DNA of 64,000 nucleotides from Blastocystis hominis (lineage: Eukaryota; Sar; Bigyra; Opalinata; Blastocystidae): the NCBI RefSeq assembly GCF_000151665.1, contig NW_013171868.1, positions 69,501 through 133,500 of the forward strand. Direction: 5' to 3'. Positions within the stretch are counted from its first letter, which is position 1, and each line of letters opens with the position of its first letter. The translations under genes and the position numbers were made by a program. The notes beneath the pieces are model-generated. The model saw only the letters and a program-made list of their open reading frames with translations, made no database searches and was not told where the DNA came from. Positions 11,301-23,075 of this stretch are shown piece by piece.

Positions 11301-13119
11301 CTTGCTCACCGCGTATTTCACGCTGCGCAGCGACGCTGTCACCAGCGGCAACACCAGCAGAATGCTCTCCTTGCCGAACGGCAGCGCGGGAACGCGCTCG
11401 TCGACCTCCTCCTCCACTTCCAGCACATGATCTCCCATCGGCGTGGGCGTCTTCGCGAGCTGATCGTCGTGCGCAGCGTCCTCGCCGCTCTCCATGCGCT
11501 GCTTCAACGCAGCGATGCTCTTCTCGAGCGAGGCCAGTCGCTCGCCGATCTTGCTCTCATACCCGTCCAGATTGAGGCTGACGCAGCGATTCGGCGCGGG
11601 CTCCGCGGTACTCATCCCGCGCACTCGCTCCAGAAGCGACTGGAGACGCAGCGCGTAGTGCGCGTAGCGCTCTTCCTTGCTGACGTTCCGCACGCCCAGC
11701 ATTTCTACGCGTCACCCGCACGAAATCGAAGAGAACGCTGCATGATCTCGGTGTACCGACTCAGCACCAAAGCGATGCGAGCGTCGCTTCCGCAGTTCAC
11801 GGCACGCATGGATTCGCGGAACAACGGATAGACCATGGTGCGGAAAATCATCGGGAATACGCTGTCGTCGTTCGTGAAGCGATTCAGATATCTGCTCTTC
11901 AATCAAAAATCCTTTGGAATACTGCTCGGCGGAGCTTCGCTCCTTGTCGTTCTTGTTGATCATCGCCTCCACGAGCTCCTAAGAGGAATCGATGTGTTTC
12001 TGTGTCCCTACTCGGATTTTCTCGTCCGAGATTCGGTTCAGAATCGGGCTGAGATCCACGTCTTCGGATCGATATCGCAGCAAGGAGCTGAGATCGAAGA
12101 GTTCTTGGCCGTGGGTGAAGATCTCCGCGATGACGCAGCCCATCGAGAAGATATCCGAGCTCCAGCTACGGGAAGCTTCTCTCCGAACTTCCTACTGGAT
12201 ATCGCAGGGCTGGTCAGGAGGCAGCGTTCCGTCGGTGTAGCAGGGAGGATTCGCGTTGGTGATCTCGCCGCTAGGCATGACAGAAATGAAGAGAAGCGAC
12301 ATGGGATACTGGACGATTCGCTCGGGGGCCAAATAGCAGGCGTGGCGCTTTTGCGAGGTGAAGAAGTAGGAGAAATAGGCTAGGGTTAAAACGAGGATAG
12401 AGACACACTGTAGATGTTGTCCTCGAGAGAGAGCTGTGCGGGTTTGTAGTAACCGAAATCCGTGGAATGAAGGAACGCAGCCAACAAAAATATGAGGATA
12501 TGTTAAATACACCCAGCCCGTAGAGGTCACGACGAAGTTTTCGGGCTTAATGTCACCGTGAGACAGGTTCTGGCTGTGCAGCTGCTGCAATGCCTAAAAA
12601 ATCATCGAGAATAGACCACATCTTACTTGAAGACCCTGGTACACGATCCAGCGCTTTTCAATATCACTAGGGAACGGGCGAGAACTAGAAATGAATGGAA
12701 AAACGCAGATCTACTTGAGGCGAGCGTCTAGGCAGCTATGAAAGTAGGGTCGAACAAGATATTCAGTCTGGGTCTTTTCATCAAAGAAAAAGCGCTAAAA
12801 TGAAATATGCAAAATACAAAATACAGTGAAAGGAGCCAGATTTGGTTGTTCGATCGGATTTAACTTCGAATTCACATAATCCATATATTTTTCGTGCTGG
12901 CGGAGGGTTTTTACATCCGAGGGCACTTGGAATGCCTTAATGACCATGTATCCTTTCGGATTTCGAGCAAGTCCCGTTTTCATATACTTCCCATTTCCAA
13001 TTTGATACTACAAATAACAGTACTAAAAACACTCCGACAGGAATGAGTTTCCCTTCTGATGTAGTGGTATTGGCAATACCACGGGACTTGGTTTTTGAGT
13101 AGATTATAATATTTCCCAT
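8308..13119 (-). CDS. VPS15: VPS15, regulatory kinase-like subunit of class III PI3-kinase
   Basis: VPS15 (PIK3R4) pairs with VPS34 on endosomes and autophagosomes. The protein starts MGN at 13119, giving an N-myristoylation glycine. The kinase domain follows: VIKAFQVPSD (beta-3 region), HGDIKPEN (the family's HGD form of the catalytic loop) near 12550, DFGYYKP near 12455, and LAPERI near 12330. A long helical HEAT-like middle (11,900-10,300) is followed by C-terminal WD40 blades such as LVASTSRGSIQVYN near 9060 and DGVIRIWK at the end. This kinase-HEAT-WD40 order is diagnostic. Many short introns, including a 31-nt one near 13010-13040. The TAG stop (8308-8310) is followed by several more in-frame TAGs made by a TAC repeat on the plus strand. 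Confidence 0.92.
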
Positions 13120-13800
13120 TAGAAATACACTCTTTTGTAGATCTTATACCCCTAATTATTTGGGTCGAATGATCGCAAACTGTCCCGATTCTTGGAAAAC
13201 AGAGAATGGTACTTTCTCTTCTATTTGAAGTATTTCAGTGGAAATTAATCGTGATAAAATGATAGTTGGGTAGTACATACGGATAGAATTTGGTTATTGT
13301 TTAATTGTCGTATTGTTAGTGTTGAATATATGTGAGATAAGGTGGATTGTAGATTGTGAATGTTAATAGGGTTCTATCTTGAGAAGTGTGGAGTTTTGTA
13401 GAAATAGGTACTTTTACTGGAGGTCGATAATCGGATGCTGACTTACCTTCAGAAGATAGTTGTAATTTTGAAAGTGATATTTATATTTGTACTGAACAAG
13501 GAGATTGGTATGTTATATATGTACAATGGAATAAACAAGAGTGTGGAAACACGAATAATACAAGAACTAACTTGTTTCCAGAGAGTTTCCCATATTGTTC
13601 CAGGAAAATTGGTTTTGTGACAAGAATCAGCAACAAAGAGAAATAATACATCAAAGCCAACCTATTCCAAAACAATACACGACCCTTGTCTAACAACTTC
13701 TTCCAATATCACTTAGTAATTGTCCTCACACACAATGAAAATACCAAATACATTACAGAAAGTGAGTTTTGGAATCACATTATTCCTCAAAGTTTAGTTC
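13120..13800. other. Long AT-rich intergenic region between divergent genes
   Basis: At about 680 bases this is the largest gap in the window. It separates the starts of VPS15 (minus) and a ubiquitin protease (plus). Open frames up to about 70 codons exist on both strands but show no domain, no splice-compatible partners and low-complexity AT-rich codon content. I see no tRNA-like cloverleaf, though that was only scanned by eye. Confidence 0.45.
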
Positions 13801-16717
13801 ATGTCAAAAGAAGGTGCGCGAGGACGCGTCGGATTGGCAAATGGTGGTAATACCTGCTTTATGAATGCCGCTTTACAGGTAACAACCTAACACTTTTTTG
13901 TCATGGAATAGTTGCTCATGCACTCTCCCGAGGTGATAATTCCCTTTTTAGATACTGAAGAAGACCCGATTGTCTTTGAGTGACGAATTGCCTTACAACT
14001 AGGAAGGGAAAACAAATGACAAGTATAAAATCGTGCGAGAATTCGCGAAGTTAGTCCGGAATCATTACACAACCACATCAAAGAGTCAGAACCCTCAGCA
14101 GTTTCGTAAAGCAATGAAAAACATTGCGTCCTATCTCTGCGACGGTTCCCAACATGATTCCCACGAGTTATTGGTGAGTTTGCTCCTTCGAGGTGATTTC
14201 ATAGAATTTTGTGCTCCAAGGGATTGAAGAGGAGCTTAACAAGCCGCAAGAGGGAATAAAGTCTGTGGAGAGCAACTACATTCCTCAATTGCCCGAAAGC
14301 GACGAGACGGATTCCCTAATCTACGACAAATCGGTAGAATGGTGGGACCACTACAAGGCCTGCAACAGCAACTACCTCACGGACGTGCTCTACGGCGAGA
14401 TCTGTAACCGCATCCAGTGTACCAAGTGCAAAAAAGTACTCATTTCGCTCTCCACTGATCCGCAGTGCATCTACAACTACTCCGCCTTCAACACTCTCTA
14501 CGTCCCCGTCCAGAAGAACTCCGTGACGCTCAAACTCACGCTGGTTCTGCAGCTCTATTCGCAGAAAGAAGACGTGGTGAACCTTCTCTACTTCACTCTC
14601 CCGCTCTCTGTGAAGTCCAGCGACCCCATTAAGGTTCTGGACATGCGGCTGCGAGACCAGCTCTGCAAGCAGAGCGACTCCTTCCATGAATCCTCCATCG
14701 ATTTTTCGGAATTCCTAAAATGTAGCCGAATTGTGTACTTGTTACGAAAGCAGGTGAAAGGGAATATTGAAGTATGGGTCCGGTTTGAATCATGAGGAAT
14801 AGTATTCTCGAATTGTCGAATCGACGCTCGTTTCTGAATTCGCCTCTCCGAAGTCGATTTCGATTCTTGCTTATTTCGTGCCTCCCACGCAAAAGAACTC
14901 CATCCCCGTGTTTCTCGACGTCGCTCTCTTGCAGCTCTTACAGCTAAACGGAAGTTCGTCCAGCAATCCTTACGAATGCTACAAGGTTCGAGCGAACACC
15001 GTAACGATTCCTCTCTTGTTTTGTTTCGCACGCACCGACTCCATGCGAACTGTGTGGCGTCGATTTGAGCGACTGCTTCGGATTTCCGCGGGAAACCGAC
15101 TGTACAGTAATCTGAGCAATCAGAAGGCGGCAGGCCAGTACGATCGGGCGTACGCCCAGGTGCCGATTCCCGTGGATTATTTCGAAAACAGTTTGTTCTT
15201 CGACGTGGAGGCGGGGAACGAAGAAACCGAAAATGGGGAAACGGAGAAGAACGAAACGTCCAATGAGGAGAAAAAGGAGAACGATGCTGCAGAAGAACAA
15301 AGCGAAGAAGAAGAAGAAGTAGTAGAGAAAACCGCGGAAAATGCAAAATCCGAACCGAATTCCCAAAACGAAGCGAGCCAATCAAACAGCGAAGATCCTT
15401 CCAAAGCGAACGAAACGCCCCAAACCGAAGAAACTCCCGTGCCTAGCGAGCAAACCAATGCAGAGGGAAACGGAGAAGAAAACGTGGAAACCTCGGTTCC
15501 CCCGTTGAAGTTTCCCCTTTTATTTGCGACGTCGCTGAGCGAAATGAGTCAGCCGTTCTTCAATTTCTCGTGCATGCAGCGCATCCCGCGGGAATCTTCG
15601 CCTGTGATTTCCTTGTTTTCGGAAGTGAACACGAAATCGGATTATCGCTGTGTGCTTCTTTCCGCGACGCTGTCTTCCTCTCAGATTCCGAGTTTTTTCG
15701 ATTTCGAAGGCGTGAAGAACAAAAACGAGGTGGTTCTATCGCTGGTGAAGGCGGTGTGTTTGGAGCCCTCGCCGGTTTGCTACGCCGAAGAGTCGCTGGA
15801 GGGAGATCGAAGGCGAAGAGACGAGACTACGCAGCTCTCTCTGTACGACTGCATCGAGCTGAAGAAAACGTCCTCTGTGCTGCTTACAGGATCGAAGTAC
15901 TCTCCACTCTTTACTTTTCACTCTTTATAGCACTTGTCAGCAATGCCATGATTCCAATACCCTCGAAACCACACCCTACTTATCGAGACTTCCTCCTCTT
16001 CTCCTCATCCAATTGAAGCGATTTAAGTATTCCGTGAACGGCCGATCGCGGCTTGGGAAGCAGAAAATCAACACCTATGTCGACTACCCGCTGGATGATC
16101 TGGACATGACCGAGTTTCTGCTTCCTTCCATGCGGAGCCAGCTTCCCTCGCCTGCACAGGCACATTACCGATTAATAGGCGTCGTGAATCACAGCGGAAC
16201 GGCAGATTTTGGGCACTATTACGCGTACTGCAAGGACGAATACAACGCACAGAACAACTGGTTCGAGTACAATGATTCGTCGGTGTCTGCGGTGCGCGAG
16301 GGAGAAGTGGTGAATAAAAACGCGTATGTGCTGCTGTATCGCCGTGCTGATCTGGGTTCGGAGATCTATTCGACGATTAGTTCGATGAAGATCGCGGCGG
16401 GGAAGAAGACGGTGACGATGGAGGATATAAGGGAGAACTTTTTGAAGGTGGAGAATGAAAAGAAGCTGGGACGCGAGCGGAATGACGGCGTGGATTGCGA
16501 TCGAAAGCAAGGCATGGAAGTGCCGGACGACGATGTGGAGAGTCCCAAAGCGAAAAACGACAAAGAAGCAAGCAAAGAGGAGACGCCAAGCAAAGCAAGG
16601 AAGTCGAGTCAGGAGCAGGTGGAAGGGAAGAAGCGGTTATCCAAGCACGAACGCGATCTTCTGAAAAAGCAACAACGCGAAGAGCGACGAGCAGAGCGTC
16701 GATCGCAACGAAGGTGA
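13801..16717 (+). CDS. Ubiquitin-specific protease (C19 family)
   Basis: Removes ubiquitin from substrates. ATG 13801 opens MSKEGARGRVGLANGG, leading into the catalytic Cys box NTCFMNAALQ, then an intron near 13878-13911. DSHELL follows near 14160. A zinc-ribbon-like CNRIQCTKCKK lies near 14405. The His box is GTADFGHYYAYCKDE near 16200, followed by NNWFEYNDSSVS and AYVLLYRR. Between finger and His box is a roughly 350-residue insert rich in Glu, Asn and Thr (near 15190-15490), a layout reminiscent of the USP4/11/15 group, though I cannot assign the ortholog. The C-terminal 100 residues are highly charged and end in Arg/Gln-rich sequence, which may bind RNA or localise to the nucleus. TGA at 16715 precedes an array of TGTTTGTT motifs. 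Confidence 0.88.
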
Positions 16718-16726
16718 GGAGTGTGT

Positions 16727-16748
16727 TGTTTGTTGTTTGTTGTTTGTT
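16727..16748 (+). terminator. Three overlapping TGTTTGTT octamers
   Basis: Octamers at 16727, 16734 and 16741 overlap with a 7-nt period, 9 nt after the protease stop. This is the densest copy of the poly(A)-associated motif in the window. Confidence 0.7.
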
Positions 16749-16795
16749 GTTTGTCTCAAGAAACACAATACACAACCATTTCAGAATGAATAGGT

Positions 16796-18401
16796 TCACT
16801 TGCTCGACATGCTTTCCACTAATTTCACAGTCGAGAACACCGTGGCGATCACCATCAAAAGGAATGCAGCAATGCCTAAAATGACATGAGTGAGGACCTG
16901 TCGCTTTCGCATCGTCGATTTGAACACGGAATAATGAATCACCACCGGGATCAAAATCGAAGTCGCAACGAACGCAAACCCGCCAAGTGCGCATTAAGGG
17001 CCCCTCCAACCCCCTCAACCTCAAGGATATACAAATTGATGACTTCCCCAAAGAACGGAAGCACGTAAGAAATGAAGCTCAACGCTCCGATCTGCAAGAA
17101 ACGAATCAGCAGTCGCTGCCGATCGCACACAAAGAACGTGTTCTTCGTCACCGGGCAGTTCTTCTCCAGCAACTCCGACGTGGAGCTGAGCAGCACGGGC
17201 TGCGAGCACACGCAGGACACCCACATCAGCACTTTAATGAACACGCCCCAGCCGCCGTTGCCCAGATTAGACACGATGTTGTCCGCGATGTTCCAGTTGT
17301 TCGAGGCGTCGCCGCCGGAGGAGAACGCGATGGTGGTGGGCACAGCGAAGATCATGTACACCGCGCACACGCCGAGAATGCTCTTCATGGTCACGCTGAA
17401 TGTCTGGGGCTGCTGGGCGCGAGCTACTTGCTTCTAGCGGTGAGGGAGGAAGGAGAGGAGGCACGAAGTAGGTGAGGAAGCAGAAGTTGTAGCCGAGCGT
17501 GTAGGGAGCCACGCCGAGATTCGCGAAGAACTCTTTGATGCCGCGGCTCCAGAGAAGCTGCGGATCGAAGTGAATGGAGTAGGTGGAGAACCCGAAGCTG
17601 GGAGTGAGAGAAATAAAAAGAGAAGACATGACGACCACGACGTAAGCGAGAATGAGCGTGAAAATGCCGAACCAAGACACGAAGAAGAGTTGCTTCGTGT
17701 TCCGGATGCAGCACAGCACGTAGCAGCACAGGGTGCTTACAATGTGGAGAATCAGGTCACGGATCGTTTTGTTGCCGAGGAAAGACTCCGGCCAGGGAAG
17801 ATCCTTGATGAATTCGAACATGCTGATCATCGTGCCCAGCATCACGCTCCAAACGGTCATGTAGAAGAAGACCAGGAAGACGTAGTAGCCGTTCATACCG
17901 TAAAGCTAGTGGTGACGAAAAAAACAAACACAAACTTGGTACATCAAGTTCGCGTAGTCATTATCGATTTTCAGACCACCACGAATGTTCAGATTTCGCT
18001 TTTTTAATCCTTCGTTGGCTTCGATAAGGTAATGTGTGTTGATAATGTTTGCAAAGGTAACCATAAAAAACACGATGATCGCCGGAATAATTCCGAGCTA
18101 CATGAGAGGCAGATTCGAATAATACCTGCGTAATGGTAAAGGGAATTGTCAGACAGCCAGTACCAGTTACGGTCTTGACGATGGTGACTGCGAACTATAA
18201 ATGACAACGCATCCCGAGACAAACCTCATTGTTTGTAATGGAGATGTCGGGAACCACTGGCAGTTCTTCCGTTTTTTTCTCTTCGACCGGAGCAACGGGA
18301 ACAACCACACTTGGAGTGGGTGTTTTTAAGTCCACCTTCAATTCATTGTTAGCTACTTCAGGCTTCTTGATGTCCATGTCCAGTGTTTTATCTCCTTCCA
18401 T
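16796..18401 (-). CDS. Amino acid/auxin permease (AAAP, SLC32/36/38-like) transporter
   Basis: Eleven-span secondary transporter family. After a cytosolic Lys/Pro/Val-rich N-terminus starting at 18401 (MEGDKTLDM), the first membrane segment reads TVTGTGCLTIPFTITQLG, the hallmark AAAP TM1. Further spans include YVFLVFFYMTVWSVMLGTM, LAYVVVVMSSLFISL, LGVCAVYMIFAVPTTIAF and FISYVLPFFGEVINL. A 31-nt intron lies near 17406-17436. Near 16976 the frame breaks: GALNAHLAG is in one frame and its natural continuation FAFVATSILIPVVIHY is in the next, with no usable AG acceptor between. One extra T on the coding strand would restore continuity. The last span IAAFLLMVIATVFSTV and stop TGA (16796-16798) lie in the second frame. 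Substrate not predictable. Confidence 0.85.
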
Positions 18402-18723
18402 GGTATACTAAAAAATTGGCTAAAGAACTAGAAAGTGAAAAACTATGGAGTGGAAAAGAGCAAACTCCCCCATTCTTTGGTAGAAAAGGAAACTTTTTGC
18501 CGCGGGAATTAAACAAGACCGCCATGCCATTTTATTCCATCCATCCATCCATCCATCCATTTTACGAATACCTATGCGTGGTTGTGCAGAATGCAAAAAA
18601 CGAAGCAAAACAATAATAGGTGGAAATCTTTCTGCCTCTTCATTTCAAGTCTGAAAAGGATAGAAACAGTGTGCAAAATATCGATAATCGATAATTCGTG
18701 GAAAATACAAATGGAGGGAAAAG
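18402..18723. other. Divergent intergenic region with CCAT microsatellite
   Basis: Between the transporter start (minus) and the Thr/Glu-repeat protein start (plus). It contains a short (CCAT)n run at about 18536-18561 and otherwise A-rich DNA. No gene seen. Confidence 0.5.
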
Positions 18724-21700
18724 ATGAGTGGGACAACTCTCAAAAGAATGTCTGCTGAAACAGAGGAATTGAAGACAATAAAGGAAACATTGTCCGATTT
18801 GAAGCGCATGGTGGATGCTCAGTCTCTTACCGAAAGAGCCAGTAAAATGATCCACCTCTCAATTCCAAAGATAATGATTCAAAGAAAGCCAAAATCACCC
18901 ACAAAAGAGAACGAAGAGGTACAAACTGAGCATCACGACACAATTTCAACTGGAATCTGCATTCAACTAACGCCTCCATCTCCGGATAAGAGGAGAAAGG
19001 TTGATATCGGGGGGACAATGCTTGACTCTATGTTCTCCTTTCGAAATAGCAAAGTGAATGAAGTGAATCGAGAAGACCACCAAGCAACGATAAAGATGGA
19101 AATTGAAGATGAGTCAAAACTGTTTCAAGAGTCTTCAACTGTGAGTGAAGTGAATACGATGAAGGACTCCGTGGATTCTGAAGCTTTACGTTCAAACCCC
19201 TTGGCTCATCCCGTGGAGAGTCGTGCTATTCCACCTTCCAATCCAGATATTCCACAGAAACAATCTATGGAGGCAGTCGATACCAGTGCATTGAATGCAA
19301 CTATCGATGCAAATCTGGAAAAAGAGGCTTGTGCATCAGTTCCTGATGAGTGTAAGGAAGCCAAGCAAGCTGTTGAGGAGAAGATTGAATTGGAAAACAT
19401 AAATAAAGTTGATTGTCCGCAAGATGAAAATAAGCAACAATCAATTGGTGGCAGCAATGGGAATGTGATATCTGCTGAATCAGATCAAACTGAGAGTAGT
19501 GAAAAAGTACCTCAATGTGAAGAAACTGCTCCAAACAATGAATTGAACTCGTTCCAACCTGATCAAGTGATTGGTTCTGCTGGTTGTGATCAGATTCTTC
19601 CTGAGCAGCCACTAGATAACCTGCCAAGCAAAATGGAAGAAACGAAAGAAGATAGTGTGGTCAATGAGGCAAAAGAGATTAATGGATCTACTGTAATTAT
19701 TGAGACAATAGAGGCTAATGAAACTAAAGAAACGACTGAAACTAGAGAGATTGCTGAGATTACTGAATCAAATGAGACAAATGAAACTACTGAAACAAGG
19801 AATAAAGCAAGTGAAACGAATGAGTCAAATGAATCAAATGAGAGTGTTGAGTCAAATGAGACTGCTGTAACTTCTGAAACTAAAGAGATTATAGAGATTG
19901 CTGAAACTGCTGAAACTGCTGAGACAAATGAATCAAAGGAGACTGCTGAGACTACTGAGACATTTGAGACAAATGGAACTACTGATACAGTCGATCAAAC
20001 AATTGAAACAAGCGATAAAGCAAATGAAACAAATGAGTCAAATGAACCAAACATAGAAAACAAAGCAACTGAAGTAACTGAAACAATTGAAATGAATGAA
20101 GCAAATGAAACTACTGAAACAAAGATAGAATGTGAAGGAGAGCAAAATATCAGCATAGAACCTCAATCATTAACTCGAGAAAATAACTCTCAATCGAATC
20201 AGTCGAATGAAGAAAGCGACAAATCTGTTAGTAACATTACATTGAATGCTTTGGAAACAACGAAGAGTGAATTCATCGAGTGTGAACCATGTGCCACATC
20301 AGTGAATTCAAGTAGTGAAATTGAAATCACTGTAACGAGTAATCCAAAATTGAATGAGCCAAGCAGCACTACTGATAATTCCTCTTCAACGGTGAACGTA
20401 ACAGATTCGGTCCATTTGGAGATCTCACAAGTGTTTTCTCAATCGCCATTGAAGATTGAGGAAGAAAACAAACCCGATATGGAAATTGAAGAAGCTGAGA
20501 AGGATAATGTGAATAGTGAGAAGGAAGAGACGGCAAAGAAGGAAGTCGAATCAGCAATGGAGATAGAAGAGGGGCATGCTGATTCTTCCTCTTCGATAGA
20601 GTCAAACAAAATGGAAGAAGAAAATAGAATTGAAGTGGAGGAAAGGGATCAGCAGGATGATGTGAACAATAATCCCATGGAGAAACCGTCCGAGATTGAA
20701 TCGATCAGCGAAGTGAAATCCAACGATAAGATCCAAAGTGATATTGCTCATGATTCTACTTGTTATCTTGAACCAAAACAAATCGATGAATCGGTTGTAG
20801 AAAGTGGAGTCATTGACAAAAAGGAAGTGAAATGTTCCGATGGAGAACCGATTTCTGCTTCGCCGACTGTTGTTTTGTCTGCGAAGGATGCAACCAAGTC
20901 TCCTACAAAAGAAATATTGGAACCGCAAAGGGAAGATGAGAAAACAGTCGATTTGAAACCAGAAATTGATTCTCCCGTCCAAACCAAATCAAATGAGTCA
21001 ACCGAAATCAAAGAAACGATCGACTCTTCTATTCAGAATGAGCAGAATGAGCCAAGTGATGATATCACAACAATCGATTCTCCAATTCAGTCTGAATCTA
21101 AAGGTCCAAATCATTCACTTTCCATTAAGTCAACCGAAATCAAGGCAACGACTGAATCTCCCATTCCCTCTCAATTGATCGATTCCCACCCTCGAAATTC
21201 ACAAGTTTCCAACCAAACTGCTTTGGCTTCTTCTCCGCAGAGTTCTTCGGATGATTGCTTACCTCCGATGCCCACTTCGCCTCCCGCGAATCAACAGTCC
21301 ATCACCCATTTCTTCCCAGTAACAAAGAATCATTCGCCAATCTCGCACCGAACCACCCAGAAGGATCACGCTCCAATCTCTCAACCAACCGCTTTGAATT
21401 CATCCTCCGCTGATTCTCCGATTTGTTCACATCCTTCACCTCTCCCTCGTTCTTCCTCCACGTCCAACAAGAACGATCATCTCCAGTCAGCCTCACCACT
21501 GCCATCAAATCAATCGCCTTCTGAACCTTCGTCTTCCCCCGACGCAATCAATTCAATTCCTTTGTCCTCTCCGACTCAATCCAAACCATCCAACTCATTC
21601 CCTTCGGCTCCTTTCAAACCTCCACGGTCCATCGAACCCTCTTCCTCCCATCTACCACCCACTTCTTTGAATTCTCCATCTCCCATCCCGCCTCAGCTAA

Positions 21701-22617
21701 CCTCCGTGAAAAACCTTCCCCTCTCTCTCGAGTCCAAAATGAATTCCATTCTCAACCAACTCGACAGCCAGCTCTCCAGTTGCCATCAGCCTTACCGTCC
21801 TGTTTCTCGTCAACCCACACCTCCACCGCTTCCACCTCCTTCGCTTCCCATCTCCCGCTTAGTCTTTGTTTACATCTCCAATCGAGGCTGTGCCGTTGGG
21901 CTTGTTCCTCACTTTAATCTCCAGGATCGGATTCGATTGCTGATTAGTTACATTCTGCACACTCCCTCGCTGCTTCGCCATCATCCCGTTTTGACCAGCT
22001 CGATGCTTCCCGTACCGGAGTTCCTATCGTACATGAAAGAAAAACAGCTGCCATCGATCGTGATTCCGATCTTAGAGATTGTCGTGGATGGCTCTTCCCT
22101 GCTGCTTCTCAACGACGAATCCATTTTTAAGTCGGTTTGTTTCGTTCGGTTGACGTTAGCTTTCTACTGAAAACCTATGATTTGCTGATCGTCGATCCGA
22201 TCCAGGACATTCACATTCAGAACGTCGAGTCTTGCTGTCGCTTCGTGCTCGCTCAATCTACTGTGTTCACTCGTAGCTCAATCAAGAATTCTGGTGGTAC
22301 AAACAGTCCTACGAACAATGCGATTCGGATAACAAACGAATTCGAGTTTGCTTTCTTTGCTTTCTCTTCCTTTCTAGTTAAAGAAAACATTCATTGCCAA
22401 CCTTCTCTTCCCTTCTCTCCAGCTCATTCAAGCCGAATACTCGGCGCTTCCCACAATTCAATTCGTTCCTCAGGAAGACGAGGAGGTGAAGCTGAGTCGG
22501 AAGCTGCTGGCTTCGGATTTCTCTGTGTTTTCGCTGCTCTCCGCGCTGGAAGACGAGTTTTCGATTGTTACCGAGCTGTTCAGCGAGTTGATGGGTGAGA
22601 GAGGGGATCGAGAATAA
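18724..22617 (+). CDS. Large Thr/Glu/Asn/Ser-rich protein with PIP-box-like motif
   Basis: No family recognised. The first exon alone encodes about 1130 residues: an N-terminal coiled-coil-prone stretch (ETEELKTIKETLSDLKRM), several hundred residues of ETNE/ETAETTE-type repeats near 19690-20150, acidic Glu-rich sequence, then Ser/Pro-rich sequence. At about 21295-21325 is QQSITHFFP, a good match to the Q-x-x-[IL]-x-x-F-F PCNA-interacting consensus, which would suggest a DNA replication or repair role. The C-terminal 250 residues are the only globular-looking part (RLVFVYISNRGCAVGLVP, then YDLLIVDPIQDIHI after a 29-nt intron at about 22130-22160). The final exons near 22250-22430 are uncertain. 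TAA at 22615. Confidence 0.65.
19684..20160 (+). repeat. Degenerate coding repeats rich in GAA/ACT/AAT codons
   Basis: Three- to nine-nucleotide periodic DNA encoding Glu-Thr-x and Glu-Thr-Asn-Glu units in the preceding protein. Units are imperfect, so this is an older expansion or one under loose constraint. Confidence 0.7.
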
Positions 22618-22801
22618 GCTGTAGAGATGTATTTTGGGCTGAAGAAGGTGAAGTTCGTTGTTGAGTGTGTGCGATATTGTGTTGTTTGAGTTACAAACCA
22701 TTGAGGATCTGAGGCCATAAAGAGGCGAATTGTGGAGATATGTAAGAGTATACATTTATTGAGTGAAGAAGCTTTCATTTTTCTCTTGCTTGGTGACGCT
22801 C

Positions 22802-22999
22802 ATGTCATCTCAAAAAGAGAAGGTGAATTGGATTAACAAGTACGTCTTGGATTCCATGAATACCACGGACAGCGAGGAAATCCTTCAACTTCGTCAGGAA
22901 GTTGAGAAATACTCCAAGAGACTCTATTTGGAAAACTTCTGCTATGCGGAGAGTTCTCCACGACAAAGACAGAGGGGAGAAGATAGAGGTACAGAATAA
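22802..22999 (+). CDS. Small 65-residue hypothetical protein
   Basis: Single uninterrupted frame from ATG 22802 (MSSQKEKVNW) to TAA 22997-22999. The sequence is polar and helix-prone (SEEILQLRQEVEKYSKRLYLE), then a basic tail. No family recognised. It has its own TGTTTGTT octamer 11 nt after the stop, before the CENATAC start, which argues that it is a separate transcript rather than exon 1 of CENATAC; splicing the two together also fails on phase. Confidence 0.5.
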   Translation: MSSQKEKVNWINKYVLDSMNTTDSEEILQLRQEVEKYSKRLYLENFCYAESSPRQRQRGEDRGTE

Positions 23000-23010
23000 G
23001 TCCATACTTT

Positions 23011-23018
23011 TGTTTGTT
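23011..23018 (+). terminator. TGTTTGTT octamer after the small ORF
   Basis: Exact match, 11 nt downstream of TAA 22997-22999 and 57 nt upstream of the next start codon. Confidence 0.6.
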
Positions 23019-23075
23019 GGAGGCATTTTCCTGTTTCAATATCCTTAGTACCCTAAGACGGCAGTGAAGTCCTTA

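Noticed and set aside
13435-13696. Overlapping 60-70 codon ORFs in the large AT-rich gap
   Set aside because: No domain, no splice partners, and both strands are equally open; consistent with AT-rich non-coding DNA.
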